The notes under the pieces are model-generated. The model was given only the letters and a program-made list of their open reading frames with translations, was not told where the DNA came from and did no database searches. Positions 50,722 to 59,164 of a stretch of 64,000 bases of DNA are shown here, one piece after another. The position numbers and the translations under genes are program-made. Each line of letters begins with the position of its first letter. The first letter of the stretch is position 1. The stretch is taken from positions 146,866-210,865 of the forward strand of contig JAQGPJ010000103.1 of the NCBI GenBank assembly GCA_028293125.1. Direction: 5' to 3'. The DNA comes from Verrucomicrobiales bacterium. Its GTDB lineage: Bacteria > Verrucomicrobiota > Verrucomicrobiia > Verrucomicrobiales > V1-33.

Positions 50722-53370
50722 ATGATCCGCTTCCGATGTTTTCCCGCCGCTGTGCTGAGCGGGCTTCCTCTCCTGATGCTGTCCGGCAATGTCTTGGCCG
50801 CTCCGCCTGCGTGGCAGCATTTCGAGGGCCGCCAGACCCATCCCATCACCCTGACTCCGGACGGCACGCGCCTGCTGTCCGTGAACACCCCGGACGGACG
50901 GCTTTCCGTCTTTGATGTCTCCAATCCCAACCGTCCGGCTCCGCTGCTGATCGCGGAGATCCCTGTCGGCATGGAGCCTGTCTCCGTCCGCGCCCTTAGC
51001 AATGACCAGGCCTGGGTGGTCAACGAGGTCTCCGACAGTGTGTCCGTGGTCAATCTCACACGGCGCGTGGTCACCGCCACCCTGCCCGCCGATGACGAGC
51101 CGGCGGATGTGGTCTTTGCGGGTGGCAAGGCCTTTGTCTCCTGCGCCCGGTCCAACAAAATCCGGGTCTTTGACACCGGATCCCTGACGGAGACCGCGGT
51201 GATCCCCTTGGACGGGCTTTACCCCCGGGCCCTGACCGTCAGCGCCGACGGCGGCCGCGTGTATGCCGCTTGCCTTTTGTCAGGAAACGGCACTACCGTC
51301 CTGCCCGCCGCCGAGGCCCCCGCCCAGCCCGCTCCCTCCAACACCGCTCTGCCCGCAGCGCCCAGGACGGCCCTCATCGTCCCCGCCGGTGACAGCCGCA
51401 TTCCCTATCAGGTGCTGGATCACGACGTGGCGGAAATCTCCGTCAGCGGGAATCAGGTGCTGCGCTGGTTCACGGGCGTGGGCACGCATCTGTTCGATGC
51501 CGCGGCGCATCCCGTTACGGGTGAAATCTGGGTGCCCAACTCCGAAGCCCTGAATCTCATCCGCTTCGAGCCTGTCCTGCGCGGGCACTTTGCGGACCAC
51601 CGGATCAGCCGCCTTGATCCGGCGTCGGGCACCGTCCGAATTCAGGATCTGAATCCCGGCACGGACTACTCGGTGCTGCCCAATCCCGCCTCTTTGGAAA
51701 CTGCTCTGGCCCAGCCCACCGCTTTGGTTTTCCAGCCTGATGGCACCGCTGCCTGGATGGCTGCCTACAACTCCGACCGCGTGGCCAAACTCGACGGGGA
51801 GGGCCGTGTCACCGTCCGCGTGGACGTGCGGCTGCCCCTCCACGCCGGCTCCACGGACGTCAATGAGAGCCGTCACATGCGCGGTCCCCGCGGCTTGGCC
51901 ACCAATGCCGCAGGCACGCGGCTCTACGCGCACAACAAACTGGCCAACACCATCAGCGTCATCGACACCGCCAGCGCCGCCGTGATCAGCGAGGTGCCTG
52001 CGGGCAGTCACGATCCCACGCCGTCCGATTTGAGGGCCGGTCGCGCCTTTCTTCACGATGCCCGGCTCTCCGGCAATGGCACGGTCTCCTGCGTCACCTG
52101 CCACTTGGATTCCGACACCGACGGCCTGGCTTGGGACCTGGGCGATCCCGGCGGTCAAATGGCCACCGTGGCCGGCTACAATAACTCCGTCCACAGCCCC
52201 ACGCCGCAGAGCCGCATCATGCACCCCATGAAGGGTCCACTCCTGACGCAGTCCCTGCGCGGCCTGGCTCCCGGCCAGCTGCTGCACTGGCGCGGCGACC
52301 GTCCGGATGTGGCCAGCTTCAACGCCACCTTTCCAGCTCTGCTGGCGGGAGCGGAGCTGCCTGCCGCCGACATGGAGAAACTGACCGCCTATCTCCACAG
52401 CCTGAGGCTGCACCCCAACCCCCACCGCCTGCCCGACCGCACTCTGCCCGCGGAACTCGATAGCGGCAGCGCGGTCCGGGGCCGCCTGGTGTTTCTGAAT
52501 CACGATCTCTCGCACTGCATCACCTGCCACGCCGCCAGTCCCACCAATCCCGGCACCGGATCGGACAACAACGTGGACCTCATGCAGGAGGTCGGCTCCA
52601 CCCAGCCCGTGAAGACGCCCCACCTGCGACTGGCCTATCAACATCCGGATTTCAGCCGCGCGGCGGGGGCAGCGAACATCACCGGCTACGGCCTTCTGAA
52701 GGATGGCACCGCCCCCACTTCGGACATGCCCATCGGCCATCCCTACGCCCTGGCAAATCTGACGACACTCCAGCAGTTCCACGATCTCCGGGCTTTCATC
52801 ATGGCCTTCGACACCGGCACCGCTCCGGCGGTGGGGCGCAGCCGCACGGTCACCGGCGTGCCGGCGGCGGGCAGCCCCGCGGAGACAGATCTGGCCCTGC
52901 TGGAAACGCGTGCCAATGCGGGTGACTGCGACCTCACCGTGCAGGGCCGGACCGGCGGCAGGCTGCGCAGCTTTGTCTGGGACAAAACCGCATCCCGCTA
53001 TCAGCCCGACCGCACCGGCGAGCCAGCCCTGACACGCGTCCAGCTGCTCCAAAGCTTGGGGGATGGGGATGTCGTGACTTTCTCCGGCACTCTGCCCGGC
53101 TTTGGCCAAGTGCGAAGTCTGGACCGTGATGGCAACGGCATTCCTGACAACGATGAAGCCCTGCCGGATTTCCGCATCACCCTGGCCCCGGAGGGGCCGC
53201 GCCTGTCCTGGCCGGAAACCGCCTCCGGTTGGTACCCGGAAATTGCCCCGCTGCCCGGCGGCTCCCTGTGGTCGCCGCTCACCTCCCCCGCCACATTCGG
53301 TGGCGGTCTCCAGTCCACACGGGCCCCCGCAGGCTCCGGCGCGCTGTTCCGGCTCCGCCGCGCCTGGTGA
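50722..53370 (+). CDS. Secreted beta-propeller protein with dihaem cytochrome c domain
   Basis: 882 residues with a signal peptide (MIRFRCFPAAVLSGLPLLML). The first 440 residues form a YVTN-type beta propeller (HPITLTPDGTRLLSVNTPDG, RLSVFDVSNPNRPAPLLIAE, DNSVSV-like repeats such as VSDSVSVVNLTRRVVTATLP, LYAHNKLANTISVIDTASA). Then LRAGRAFLHDARLSGNGTVS starts a cytochrome c peroxidase/MauG-like region with haem sites CVTCH (about residue 457) and CITCH (about 598), and distal segments SRIMHPMKGPLLTQSLRGLA and VKTPHLRLAYQHPDF. A short beta domain ends the protein. It should be a periplasmic or surface redox protein; the substrate is unknown. It follows the His-rich barrel gene by 116 bases. Confidence 0.78.
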   Translation: MIRFRCFPAAVLSGLPLLMLSGNVLAAPPAWQHFEGRQTHPITLTPDGTRLLSVNTPDGRLSVFDVSNPNRPAPLLIAEIPVGMEPVSVRALSNDQAWVVNEVSDSVSVVNLTRRVVTATLPADDEPADVVFAGGKAFVSCARSNKIRVFDTGSLTETAVIPLDGLYPRALTVSADGGRVYAACLLSGNGTTVLPAAEAPAQPAPSNTALPAAPRTALIVPAGDSRIPYQVLDHDVAEISVSGNQVLRWFTGVGTHLFDAAAHPVTGEIWVPNSEALNLIRFEPVLRGHFADHRISRLDPASGTVRIQDLNPGTDYSVLPNPASLETALAQPTALVFQPDGTAAWMAAYNSDRVAKLDGEGRVTVRVDVRLPLHAGSTDVNESRHMRGPRGLATNAAGTRLYAHNKLANTISVIDTASAAVISEVPAGSHDPTPSDLRAGRAFLHDARLSGNGTVSCVTCHLDSDTDGLAWDLGDPGGQMATVAGYNNSVHSPTPQSRIMHPMKGPLLTQSLRGLAPGQLLHWRGDRPDVASFNATFPALLAGAELPAADMEKLTAYLHSLRLHPNPHRLPDRTLPAELDSGSAVRGRLVFLNHDLSHCITCHAASPTNPGTGSDNNVDLMQEVGSTQPVKTPHLRLAYQHPDFSRAAGAANITGYGLLKDGTAPTSDMPIGHPYALANLTTLQQFHDLRAFIMAFDTGTAPAVGRSRTVTGVPAAGSPAETDLALLETRANAGDCDLTVQGRTGGRLRSFVWDKTASRYQPDRTGEPALTRVQLLQSLGDGDVVTFSGTLPGFGQVRSLDRDGNGIPDNDEALPDFRITLAPEGPRLSWPETASGWYPEIAPLPGGSLWSPLTSPATFGGGLQSTRAPAGSGALFRLRRAW

Positions 53371-53413
53371 AGGCCGGTTACCTCTTTGGCGGCACCCGCC
53401 GCCCGTAACCAAA

Positions 53414-53441
53414 AAACAAACAAACAAACAAACAAACAAAC
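53414..53441 (+). repeat. Tetranucleotide repeat (CAAA)6 in the leader of the PEP-CTERM gene
   Basis: Six consecutive CAAA units from 53417 to 53440, preceded by AAA, lie 17 bases upstream of the ATG at 53458. A copy-number change would alter the distance to any upstream signal, but not the reading frame of the gene itself. Confidence 0.85.
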
Positions 53442-53457
53442 CAATATCATCCAACGC

Positions 53458-54234
53458 ATGATCAACACATCCTCCACCCGGCCATCCCGCCTCCTTTCCT
53501 CCATTCTCCGCCGGCCACGCTCGTTGGCACTGGCTTTGGCCTTGGCTCCGCCGGGAGCCGCCACTCTCACACCGGGGCTGCTGGCTTCCACCGTTATTAT
53601 CCCGCCCCCCGGTGGCATCGCTTACAATCAGGGCCTCAGCCTCGGAGCCAATGACACCGGCTCCATGTCCGGCGCCGTGGGTCAATGGAGTTGGCAGGAC
53701 CCCGCCATCGCCGACGCCGGGGTCCCGGGCGGCGGCTGGGGGCACACCTCCCACTGGATCGCCGTGACCTTGGCGGAGCCCGCCGTCCTCACTCTGAGTC
53801 TGGAACGCAACCATGCGGTGCCCCTGCTGCCGTCCGGTTTCTATCCCACGGGAAACTACTTTCCCGCCTTCACGATTTGGCGGAACTGGGACACCGACGC
53901 CGCGCCCACGGATTTTTACGATCCTGAAATGCAGGGCAAAGCCGGGAACTACCACGTTTACCCCAACACCGGCAATGTCGCCTGGGCGGAGGACCTGTCC
54001 TACCTGGACCACCACCGCAACAACGGCACCGAAACCTCCGTCACCGCCTCCTGGTTGCTGCCCGCCGGCAACTACACGCTCGCGGTGGGCGGTCTCGCCC
54101 CCGCTGCCGACGGAGCCTCACGCCAGGGTTATCTGGCCTCCTTCAGCACCAATGCAGTGCCGGAACCCGGCAGCGCCGCCCTCACCGCTCTGGCTGGCCT
54201 GGCCCTGCTGGGCCGCCGCCGGTCCCGCGCGTGA
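53458..54234 (+). CDS. PEP-CTERM sorting domain protein
   Basis: 258 residues. A signal sequence (RSLALALALAPPGAATLTPG) precedes a beta-sandwich-like mature part with GGWGHTSHWIAVTLAEPAVL, TLSLERNHAVPLLPSGFYPT and TASWLLPAGNYTLAVGGLAP. The C-terminus is a PEP-CTERM signal: VPEPGSAALTALAGLALLGR followed by RRSRA. Such proteins are recognised by an exosortase in the inner membrane, cleaved and sent to the surface. The exosortase gene is not in this window, though a CAAX-type protease of the associated kind is at 34163-34954. It comes 88 bases after the cytochrome gene and belongs by position to the same locus. Confidence 0.82.
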   Translation: MINTSSTRPSRLLSSILRRPRSLALALALAPPGAATLTPGLLASTVIIPPPGGIAYNQGLSLGANDTGSMSGAVGQWSWQDPAIADAGVPGGGWGHTSHWIAVTLAEPAVLTLSLERNHAVPLLPSGFYPTGNYFPAFTIWRNWDTDAAPTDFYDPEMQGKAGNYHVYPNTGNVAWAEDLSYLDHHRNNGTETSVTASWLLPAGNYTLAVGGLAPAADGASRQGYLASFSTNAVPEPGSAALTALAGLALLGRRRSRA

Positions 54235-54615
54235 CCGCTCTTCCTTCAGGATCCTCCCATCGGAGTGGCGCGGCAGCGTTGAATCCGCCGCTACGCCCGC
54301 TGTTCCGGAACGGGATCCGCTTCCTTGGCACCAACCGGGAAAACACCATCCAAAAGAGAAATAACACATTCCTCTTACACCACCGGCGTTCCCTTGGCCA
54401 GAGTTTCGACTCTGCCGCCAGCTGCCGGTCCTCAACCTTGATCCGCCGGATCCCCCCCAGCCTCACCGCGCGAATCAACCCACGCGGTGCGGCTCGTCAG
54501 GACGCTGCAAAAAATGAAATTCCACGCTAAATTCACGGGCATCTTGATTAATCCTGCTGTTCCTGGCTTATTCATCATGAGGAATTTCCCATTAAGTCCC
54601 TCCATCCCATCGCCT
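54235..54615. other. Interval without a gene
   Basis: 380 bases between the PEP-CTERM and PSCyt1-type genes. It contains the palindrome GTTCCGGAAC near 54301 and a CCATCCAAAAGAG stretch, but no open frame with protein-like sequence. It probably contains the promoter of the downstream cytochrome gene. Confidence 0.4.
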
Positions 54616-55011
54616 ATGAAAAAACTGATCATCAGCTTGACCAGCATCGCCCTCATCTCCTCCGCCCGGGCTGCGGACCCTGATTTTGTGAAAGACATCG
54701 CCCCCATTTTGGAAGCTTCCTGCGTGAAGTGCCACCACGGGGAAAAAGCCAAAGGCAAACTGCGCATCGATACCAAGGAGGCAGCCTTCAAGGGCGGCAA
54801 GAACGGCAAGTTCATCGTTGCCGGCAAGCCCGACGAGAGCGCACTGATCAAGGTGCTGCTCCTGGAGCCCTCCGATGACGACGCCATGCCGCCCGAAGGC
54901 AAGGGCCCCCGCCCCGATGCCGAAAAAATCGAGCTGCTCAAGAAGTGGGTCGCTGCCGGTGCTGTCTGGCCTGATGACGCCAAGCTGAAAGTGCCCGAGC
55001 CAAAGAAATAA
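54616..55011 (+). CDS. Small periplasmic cytochrome c (planctomycete PSCyt1 type)
   Basis: 131 residues: signal peptide (MKKLIISLTSIALISSARAA), then DFVKDIAPILEASCVKCHHG with the haem site CVKCH, EKAKGKLRIDTKEAAFKGGK, FIVAGKPDESALIKVLLLEP, DDDAMPPEGKGPRPDAEKIE and LLKKWVAAGAVWPDDA. The MPPEGxGP and final helix with W are hallmarks of the PSCyt1 domain, usually the N-terminus of large DUF1549/DUF1553 proteins in planctomycetes and verrucomicrobia. Here the domain stands alone. It should be a soluble or lipid-free electron carrier. A strong hairpin terminator follows. Confidence 0.88.
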   Translation: MKKLIISLTSIALISSARAADPDFVKDIAPILEASCVKCHHGEKAKGKLRIDTKEAAFKGGKNGKFIVAGKPDESALIKVLLLEPSDDDAMPPEGKGPRPDAEKIELLKKWVAAGAVWPDDAKLKVPEPKK

Positions 55012-55055
55012 ACCGCTTCCCCGCCCGTTTCCGGGCAGGAACAATCCTTACTCAG

Positions 55056-55092
55056 AATGGCGTCCGGTCACAACCGGGCGCCATTATCACTT
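55056..55092 (+). terminator. Intrinsic terminator of the PSCyt1-type cytochrome gene
   Basis: AATGGCGTCCGGT (55056-55068) pairs with ACCGGGCGCCATT (55073-55085) over 13 pairs including one G-T wobble, loop CACA, followed by ATCACTTT. It lies 45 bases after the stop codon. Confidence 0.75.
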
Positions 55093-55247
55093 TGGAGTTC
55101 CCGTGGAAGATATCGTCCATCACCTTCCATCAGTTTACCGGAATGACCCGCCACAATGGGTTGGTTTGAATCGGATGCCTTTGAATATCGGGTTCGGTTT
55201 CACTGGGCAGCTGTGGCCGATAGAGGGCTGGCAGGCTGTCCTGTAGA

Positions 55248-56123
55248 TTATTTCACCACAGCCTTCAGCACGGGATTCTGACCCGGGGCCGTCTCCTTCT
55301 TCAGCAGATATTCCCTGAGCTTGGCCGGGGAGTCCGTGCCCAGAATGTCCACGCCACCGGAGCGCAGGATATCCCACGCGAACGGCTCGTCGTAAACACC
55401 CCAGAATCTGACGCGCCGCCCTTGGGCATGGGCTTTGGCGGTGAAGGCCTGAAGCTTGTTTTTCTGATCCTCCGGGAACTGCCCATCCCCCCGCCAGGCA
55501 AAAAGCGACGGCCATGAGGCGCTGATCCAAGGCACCAGCGCCGCTGGCGGATTTTTCTCCAGATCCCCGGGACGTCCATCCAAAAATGCCAGCCGCCGGG
55601 CGGCGGCGGACAGTTCCTCCACCGGACGCGAGCCTGACAGTACCACCGTCACGGCGCGCTCCTGAACCCTGCCGTCGCTGCACTCGGTCAGGATTTCATG
55701 GAACTCCTCCAGTTCCGGCCTCAGCACCGCCCAGGTTTCTGAGGCGTCCTCCTTGATGTCGATCAGCAGGGTCACGGATCCTGCCTCCGGATAAATTTTT
55801 CCCCTGCCTTGGGCCGCGCGTTCCGCCAGCGGTTTCAGGTACAGGCTCCGCAGCGTGCGCTCCGGCTTCACATCCTTCCGGTCGTGCGCCACCAGCAGTT
55901 TGCCATCCACCAGGTAAATATCCGCCTCCACATTCATAAACCCGCATTCCAGCGCCTCCAGAAGCGGGCGGCCCTGTTCGTAATCATTATGCGAATGGGC
56001 CCCCAGCAAAGGCTGGACCACCGCAGTCCCGGCCGGTGCCTGGGCGCTGCCGGCTTTTTCATCAGCAGGGGCAGTCGAGGGAGTTAAAAACAACAGCAGG
56101 GAAAAACAGCGCAGAATCTTCAT
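55248..56123 (-). CDS. Secreted glycerophosphodiester phosphodiesterase-like protein
   Basis: 291 residues: signal peptide (MKILRCFSLLLFLTPSTAPA), then AHSHNDYEQGRPLLEALECG with the HxHNDY start, FMNVEADIYLVDGKLLVAHD with the catalytic Glu/Asp and His of the GDPD/PI-PLC TIM barrel, TLLIDIKEDASETWAVL, AVTVVLSGSRPVEEL, VRFWGVYDEPFAWDIL and GGVDILGTDSPAKLREYLLK. The overall pattern matches the PLC-like group that includes AIM6-type proteins. Substrates would be phosphodiesters in the periplasm or outside. The start at 56123 gives a standard signal peptide. Confidence 0.82.
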   Translation of the reverse strand: MKILRCFSLLLFLTPSTAPADEKAGSAQAPAGTAVVQPLLGAHSHNDYEQGRPLLEALECGFMNVEADIYLVDGKLLVAHDRKDVKPERTLRSLYLKPLAERAAQGRGKIYPEAGSVTLLIDIKEDASETWAVLRPELEEFHEILTECSDGRVQERAVTVVLSGSRPVEELSAAARRLAFLDGRPGDLEKNPPAALVPWISASWPSLFAWRGDGQFPEDQKNKLQAFTAKAHAQGRRVRFWGVYDEPFAWDILRSGGVDILGTDSPAKLREYLLKKETAPGQNPVLKAVVK

Positions 56124-56273
56124 GGTGGCGTTCCTCATCCCACGCATGGAAGCCTCTCCATCTTTTTATAAAAGTGCGGGATTGTTACAAATCCCTGCCA
56201 CTTCGGCGTTTTCCGACCGTTGCCAAACCGGCACCAGCCATCCGCAGGGCAGCGCGCTGACTGGCGGGCGCTA

Positions 56274-58031
56274 TCAGCCTCTATCTTTCAAGCCGGACGG
56301 CGGCACAGGAGCAGAAGTCCCCGATGCGCATTTTGTGAATAAATCCACGGGACCCAGCACCGATTCCCTCCTTGCGCGGTGCTGCTGCCTCAACAGGACC
56401 ACCAGCCAAACGGCGGAGAGCACCGTGATTCCCTGCCAGAACCGGAACGCGGTGGGGATCGTCAGCGAGAACGTGTCATCAAACCCCGTGGTGGGCACCA
56501 TGGTGGCGGCGGCATAAAAAGGCGCGGAGACCGGCGAAATTCCCATCAGCCAAGCGGCGGGCGTCAGGGATGCTTTACTGACCATGCCCAGCACCCCGCC
56601 AGTCAGCACCGGCACCACCCCCAAAAAGATACAGACCAGGAAAAGCGTCCTGCCACCCCGGGCCTCCAGCACCGTCTGACAGCACAGGCCGGCCCCTAGC
56701 AGCACCATCACAAAAACCGGTCCCGTCCAAGCTGCCAGCTGGTGTCCCCTGAACCAATCCGAGCCAATGATCTGCTGGGCGAACACGGTCCATCCTATCC
56801 CGCCCAGCAGGGCCATGGCAGCTGTGAAACCCAGCGACGAGGCGGCGTCCGAAATCCACGGCACCCGCTTCCATCCCAGTTTCCGGGCGCGCCTCAGTCC
56901 CCGCACCTGATCGTCCACCGCGGGGGTGATGATCAGGATCAGCACGATCAGCAGCACCATGGTCACCAGCCCATAAAGGCCGATCATGGCCAGCGCCTCC
57001 CCGATCTGCGGCTCCGCCATCATCTGCGCTCCATACCGGCGGGCGATTTGACGGGCGGGAAAGAGGTCCCCGGAACCAATCAGCGGCAGCGCATTGCCCA
57101 GCAGCAGCAGCTGCATCCACGCAAAGAGTCCCAAAGCCCATACTTTGCCCAGCATATGGGCTTCTGCCTTTCTCCAGCGCCGCCAGAGGATCATGATGAA
57201 GGTCAGACTCAGAACAGCCTGCGAGAAGATGGTGAACACCGCCTCCGGAAGATTCAGTCCAAAAAACCGGGCGTCGGGCTTGTCCGTCAGCAGGCTGGCC
57301 AGATGCGCCGGCCCGCGGATCGTCCGCGGAAGAAACTCCAGCATATGCTCATCCAGCACCGGCCAGAGAGTCAGATATTTGAAATAGACCAACCCGAACT
57401 TTGCCGCCTGCGGGATGACCGTATAGAGCAGGATGATCACGATGATCGAAACCAAAAAGGCCCAGCGCCGGTTTTTCACCACCGTGCCCGCCACCAAGCC
57501 TGTGAGGTGGTAAAGCACCGCCGAGGAGATCAGGACGGCGTAAACCGGCATCCAGGTGGAGGCCACGATCTCCCCGCGCCATAAAGCCCAGGCCGTGAAC
57601 GGCAGGGTGACGGCGAACATCAGCCACTCGCGGATGGGCAGCCCGAGCAGATAGCCCATCACCTTCCGCAGCGGCGTCAGGGGTGACAGCCGCTGGTAGT
57701 CCAGCGTGCCCTCGTCCGCCTCCGCCGTGACACCCGCCGCCACATTGCCGGTGCCGAAGATGAAAAGGATGACTGCCTGCAGCCCCATGATGAAGAAAAT
57801 GGGCATCCGCTCTGCGTCCGCAATCGGCATGCGCCCTTGGTAAAGGGCCAGAGTGCGCGGCATGAAAAAAAGAAACGACGCCACCACCAGCGTGAGCAGC
57901 AGCCACACCACCAGCGCCTGGGGCCGCAGGCGGGAGCGGACATAGCGGCGGAAAATGGGATTCGGCCACCAGCCGTGAAGGATGCCGGGGGAGGAGGCCT
58001 CAGGGATGCCTGGGGATACGGATTGGCTCAT
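56274..58031 (-). CDS. ABC-2 type transporter permease
   Basis: 585 residues with about 12 hydrophobic segments, such as LVVWLLLTLVVASFLFFMPR, FFIMGLQAVILFIFGTGNVA, FGLVYFKYLTLWPVL and VLLIVLILIITPAVDDQVRG. The loop AEADEGTLDYQRLSPLTPLR followed by VMGYLLGLPIREW is the coupling region typical of ABC-2 exporters, and the sequence continues well beyond one transport domain of six helices, so it may be a fused dimer-like permease. It overlaps the ATPase gene by ATGA. The exported substrate is unknown. Confidence 0.8.
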   Translation of the reverse strand: MSQSVSPGIPEASSPGILHGWWPNPIFRRYVRSRLRPQALVVWLLLTLVVASFLFFMPRTLALYQGRMPIADAERMPIFFIMGLQAVILFIFGTGNVAAGVTAEADEGTLDYQRLSPLTPLRKVMGYLLGLPIREWLMFAVTLPFTAWALWRGEIVASTWMPVYAVLISSAVLYHLTGLVAGTVVKNRRWAFLVSIIVIILLYTVIPQAAKFGLVYFKYLTLWPVLDEHMLEFLPRTIRGPAHLASLLTDKPDARFFGLNLPEAVFTIFSQAVLSLTFIMILWRRWRKAEAHMLGKVWALGLFAWMQLLLLGNALPLIGSGDLFPARQIARRYGAQMMAEPQIGEALAMIGLYGLVTMVLLIVLILIITPAVDDQVRGLRRARKLGWKRVPWISDAASSLGFTAAMALLGGIGWTVFAQQIIGSDWFRGHQLAAWTGPVFVMVLLGAGLCCQTVLEARGGRTLFLVCIFLGVVPVLTGGVLGMVSKASLTPAAWLMGISPVSAPFYAAATMVPTTGFDDTFSLTIPTAFRFWQGITVLSAVWLVVLLRQQHRARRESVLGPVDLFTKCASGTSAPVPPSGLKDRG

Positions 58032-59020
58032 GGTTTTGGCAGAGGTGGCAGGCTGGGGATGGTGTTGCCGGATTCAGCCACCTCCACGAGGATTTCCTCG
58101 AAGGTGGACTTCTGCTCCTCCAGCGTGTGAATCAGAAAACCCTCTTGGACCAGAGCCGTGACGAGCTGCGCCTGTTCGCGATGAGTCCCGGCAAATTGAA
58201 AAACGAGACGCTCCCCGGCCAGACTGATTCCCGTCACATGATCCCGCCGGCCCAGCATCGCGGCAGCCTCCTCCGCCCGCTCCAGCACGCCCAGCGTCAG
58301 CGTGCGCTCCGCCCGGCCCAGCGCTTTTCGCACCTCGTCCACGGTCCCGGAGGCCAGCAGTTTCCCCCGGTTCATCACGCAGAGGGAGGTGCACATCTCC
58401 GCCAGTTCACTGAGAATATGGGAGCTGACAATAATGGTCGCCCCATCCGCGGCCAGATTCCGCAGGGCCAGCCGCAACTGGCGCCGCGAAAGTGGATCCA
58501 TACCGCTGGCGGGTTCGTCCAGAATCAGCACCCGCGGCCGGTGCAGCAGTGTTTTCGCCAGCACCAGCCGCTGGGTCTGCCCGCGCGACAGCGTTTTGCA
58601 GAAAACCCCGCTCTTCTCCAGCAGGCTCACTTGGGTCAGGCACTCCCCGATGCGGGCCATCCGCTCCGGACCGGTGCCCAGTCCGTGGGACTCCGCGAAC
58701 AGATCCAGAAATTCCCACACCTTCAAATCCGACGGCACCGGAGCCAGATCCGGCATGTAGCCGATCACCCGCCGGGCGTTCTCCGGCTGCTCGAAGATAT
58801 CGATGCCCGCCAGTTTCACCTCCCCATAGGTCGGCTCCATCAGAGTGGCCAGCACGCGGAAAGTGCTGGTCTTGCCCGCTCCGTTCGGCCCCACCAAGCC
58901 AAAAATCTCGCCCGGCGGCACGGACAGGCTCACATCATCCACCGCCACAAACCCGCCGTAGTCCACCCGCAGATCATTGATTTGAATGGCAGGAACAGCG
59001 GCGGGGGTCGCGGGGGTCAT
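58028..59020 (-). CDS. ABC transporter ATP-binding protein (ABC-2 exporter type)
   Basis: 330 residues. Walker A in IFGLVGPNGAGKTSTFRVLA, Q-loop near IGYMPDLAPVPSDLKVWEFL, signature SRGQTQRLVLAKTLLHRPRV, Walker B and catalytic Glu in LILDEPASGMDPLSRRQLRL, H-loop in ATIIVSSHILSELAEMCTSL. A C-terminal domain of about 100 residues follows, as in DrrA/CcmA-type exporters. The start at 59020 (MTPATPAAVP) was chosen over 59062. It is translationally coupled to the permease gene downstream; together they form an efflux ABC system. Confidence 0.92.
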   Translation of the reverse strand: MTPATPAAVPAIQINDLRVDYGGFVAVDDVSLSVPPGEIFGLVGPNGAGKTSTFRVLATLMEPTYGEVKLAGIDIFEQPENARRVIGYMPDLAPVPSDLKVWEFLDLFAESHGLGTGPERMARIGECLTQVSLLEKSGVFCKTLSRGQTQRLVLAKTLLHRPRVLILDEPASGMDPLSRRQLRLALRNLAADGATIIVSSHILSELAEMCTSLCVMNRGKLLASGTVDEVRKALGRAERTLTLGVLERAEEAAAMLGRRDHVTGISLAGERLVFQFAGTHREQAQLVTALVQEGFLIHTLEEQKSTFEEILVEVAESGNTIPSLPPLPKP

Positions 59021-59164
59021 AACGGTCAGGAATGATCCGCCCGGAGCACAGCGGATGCGCATGAGAGCATGGAGAACGCCTTTTCACAAATCTTTCCTGA
59101 TTGCAAACCGCCGGTTTTCGTGGACTTGCGGAACCGCTGCTCCCCCTCCTACACTGTGCCCCTT

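Noticed and set aside
53410..53460. Alternative start of the PEP-CTERM protein at 53386 through the CAAA repeat
   Set aside because: It would place a KQTNKQTN stretch before the signal peptide; the ATG at 53458 directly gives a usable signal sequence.
51280..54015. 911-codon open frame on the minus strand
   Set aside because: Antisense to the propeller cytochrome and PEP-CTERM genes, both of which have signal peptides and family motifs.
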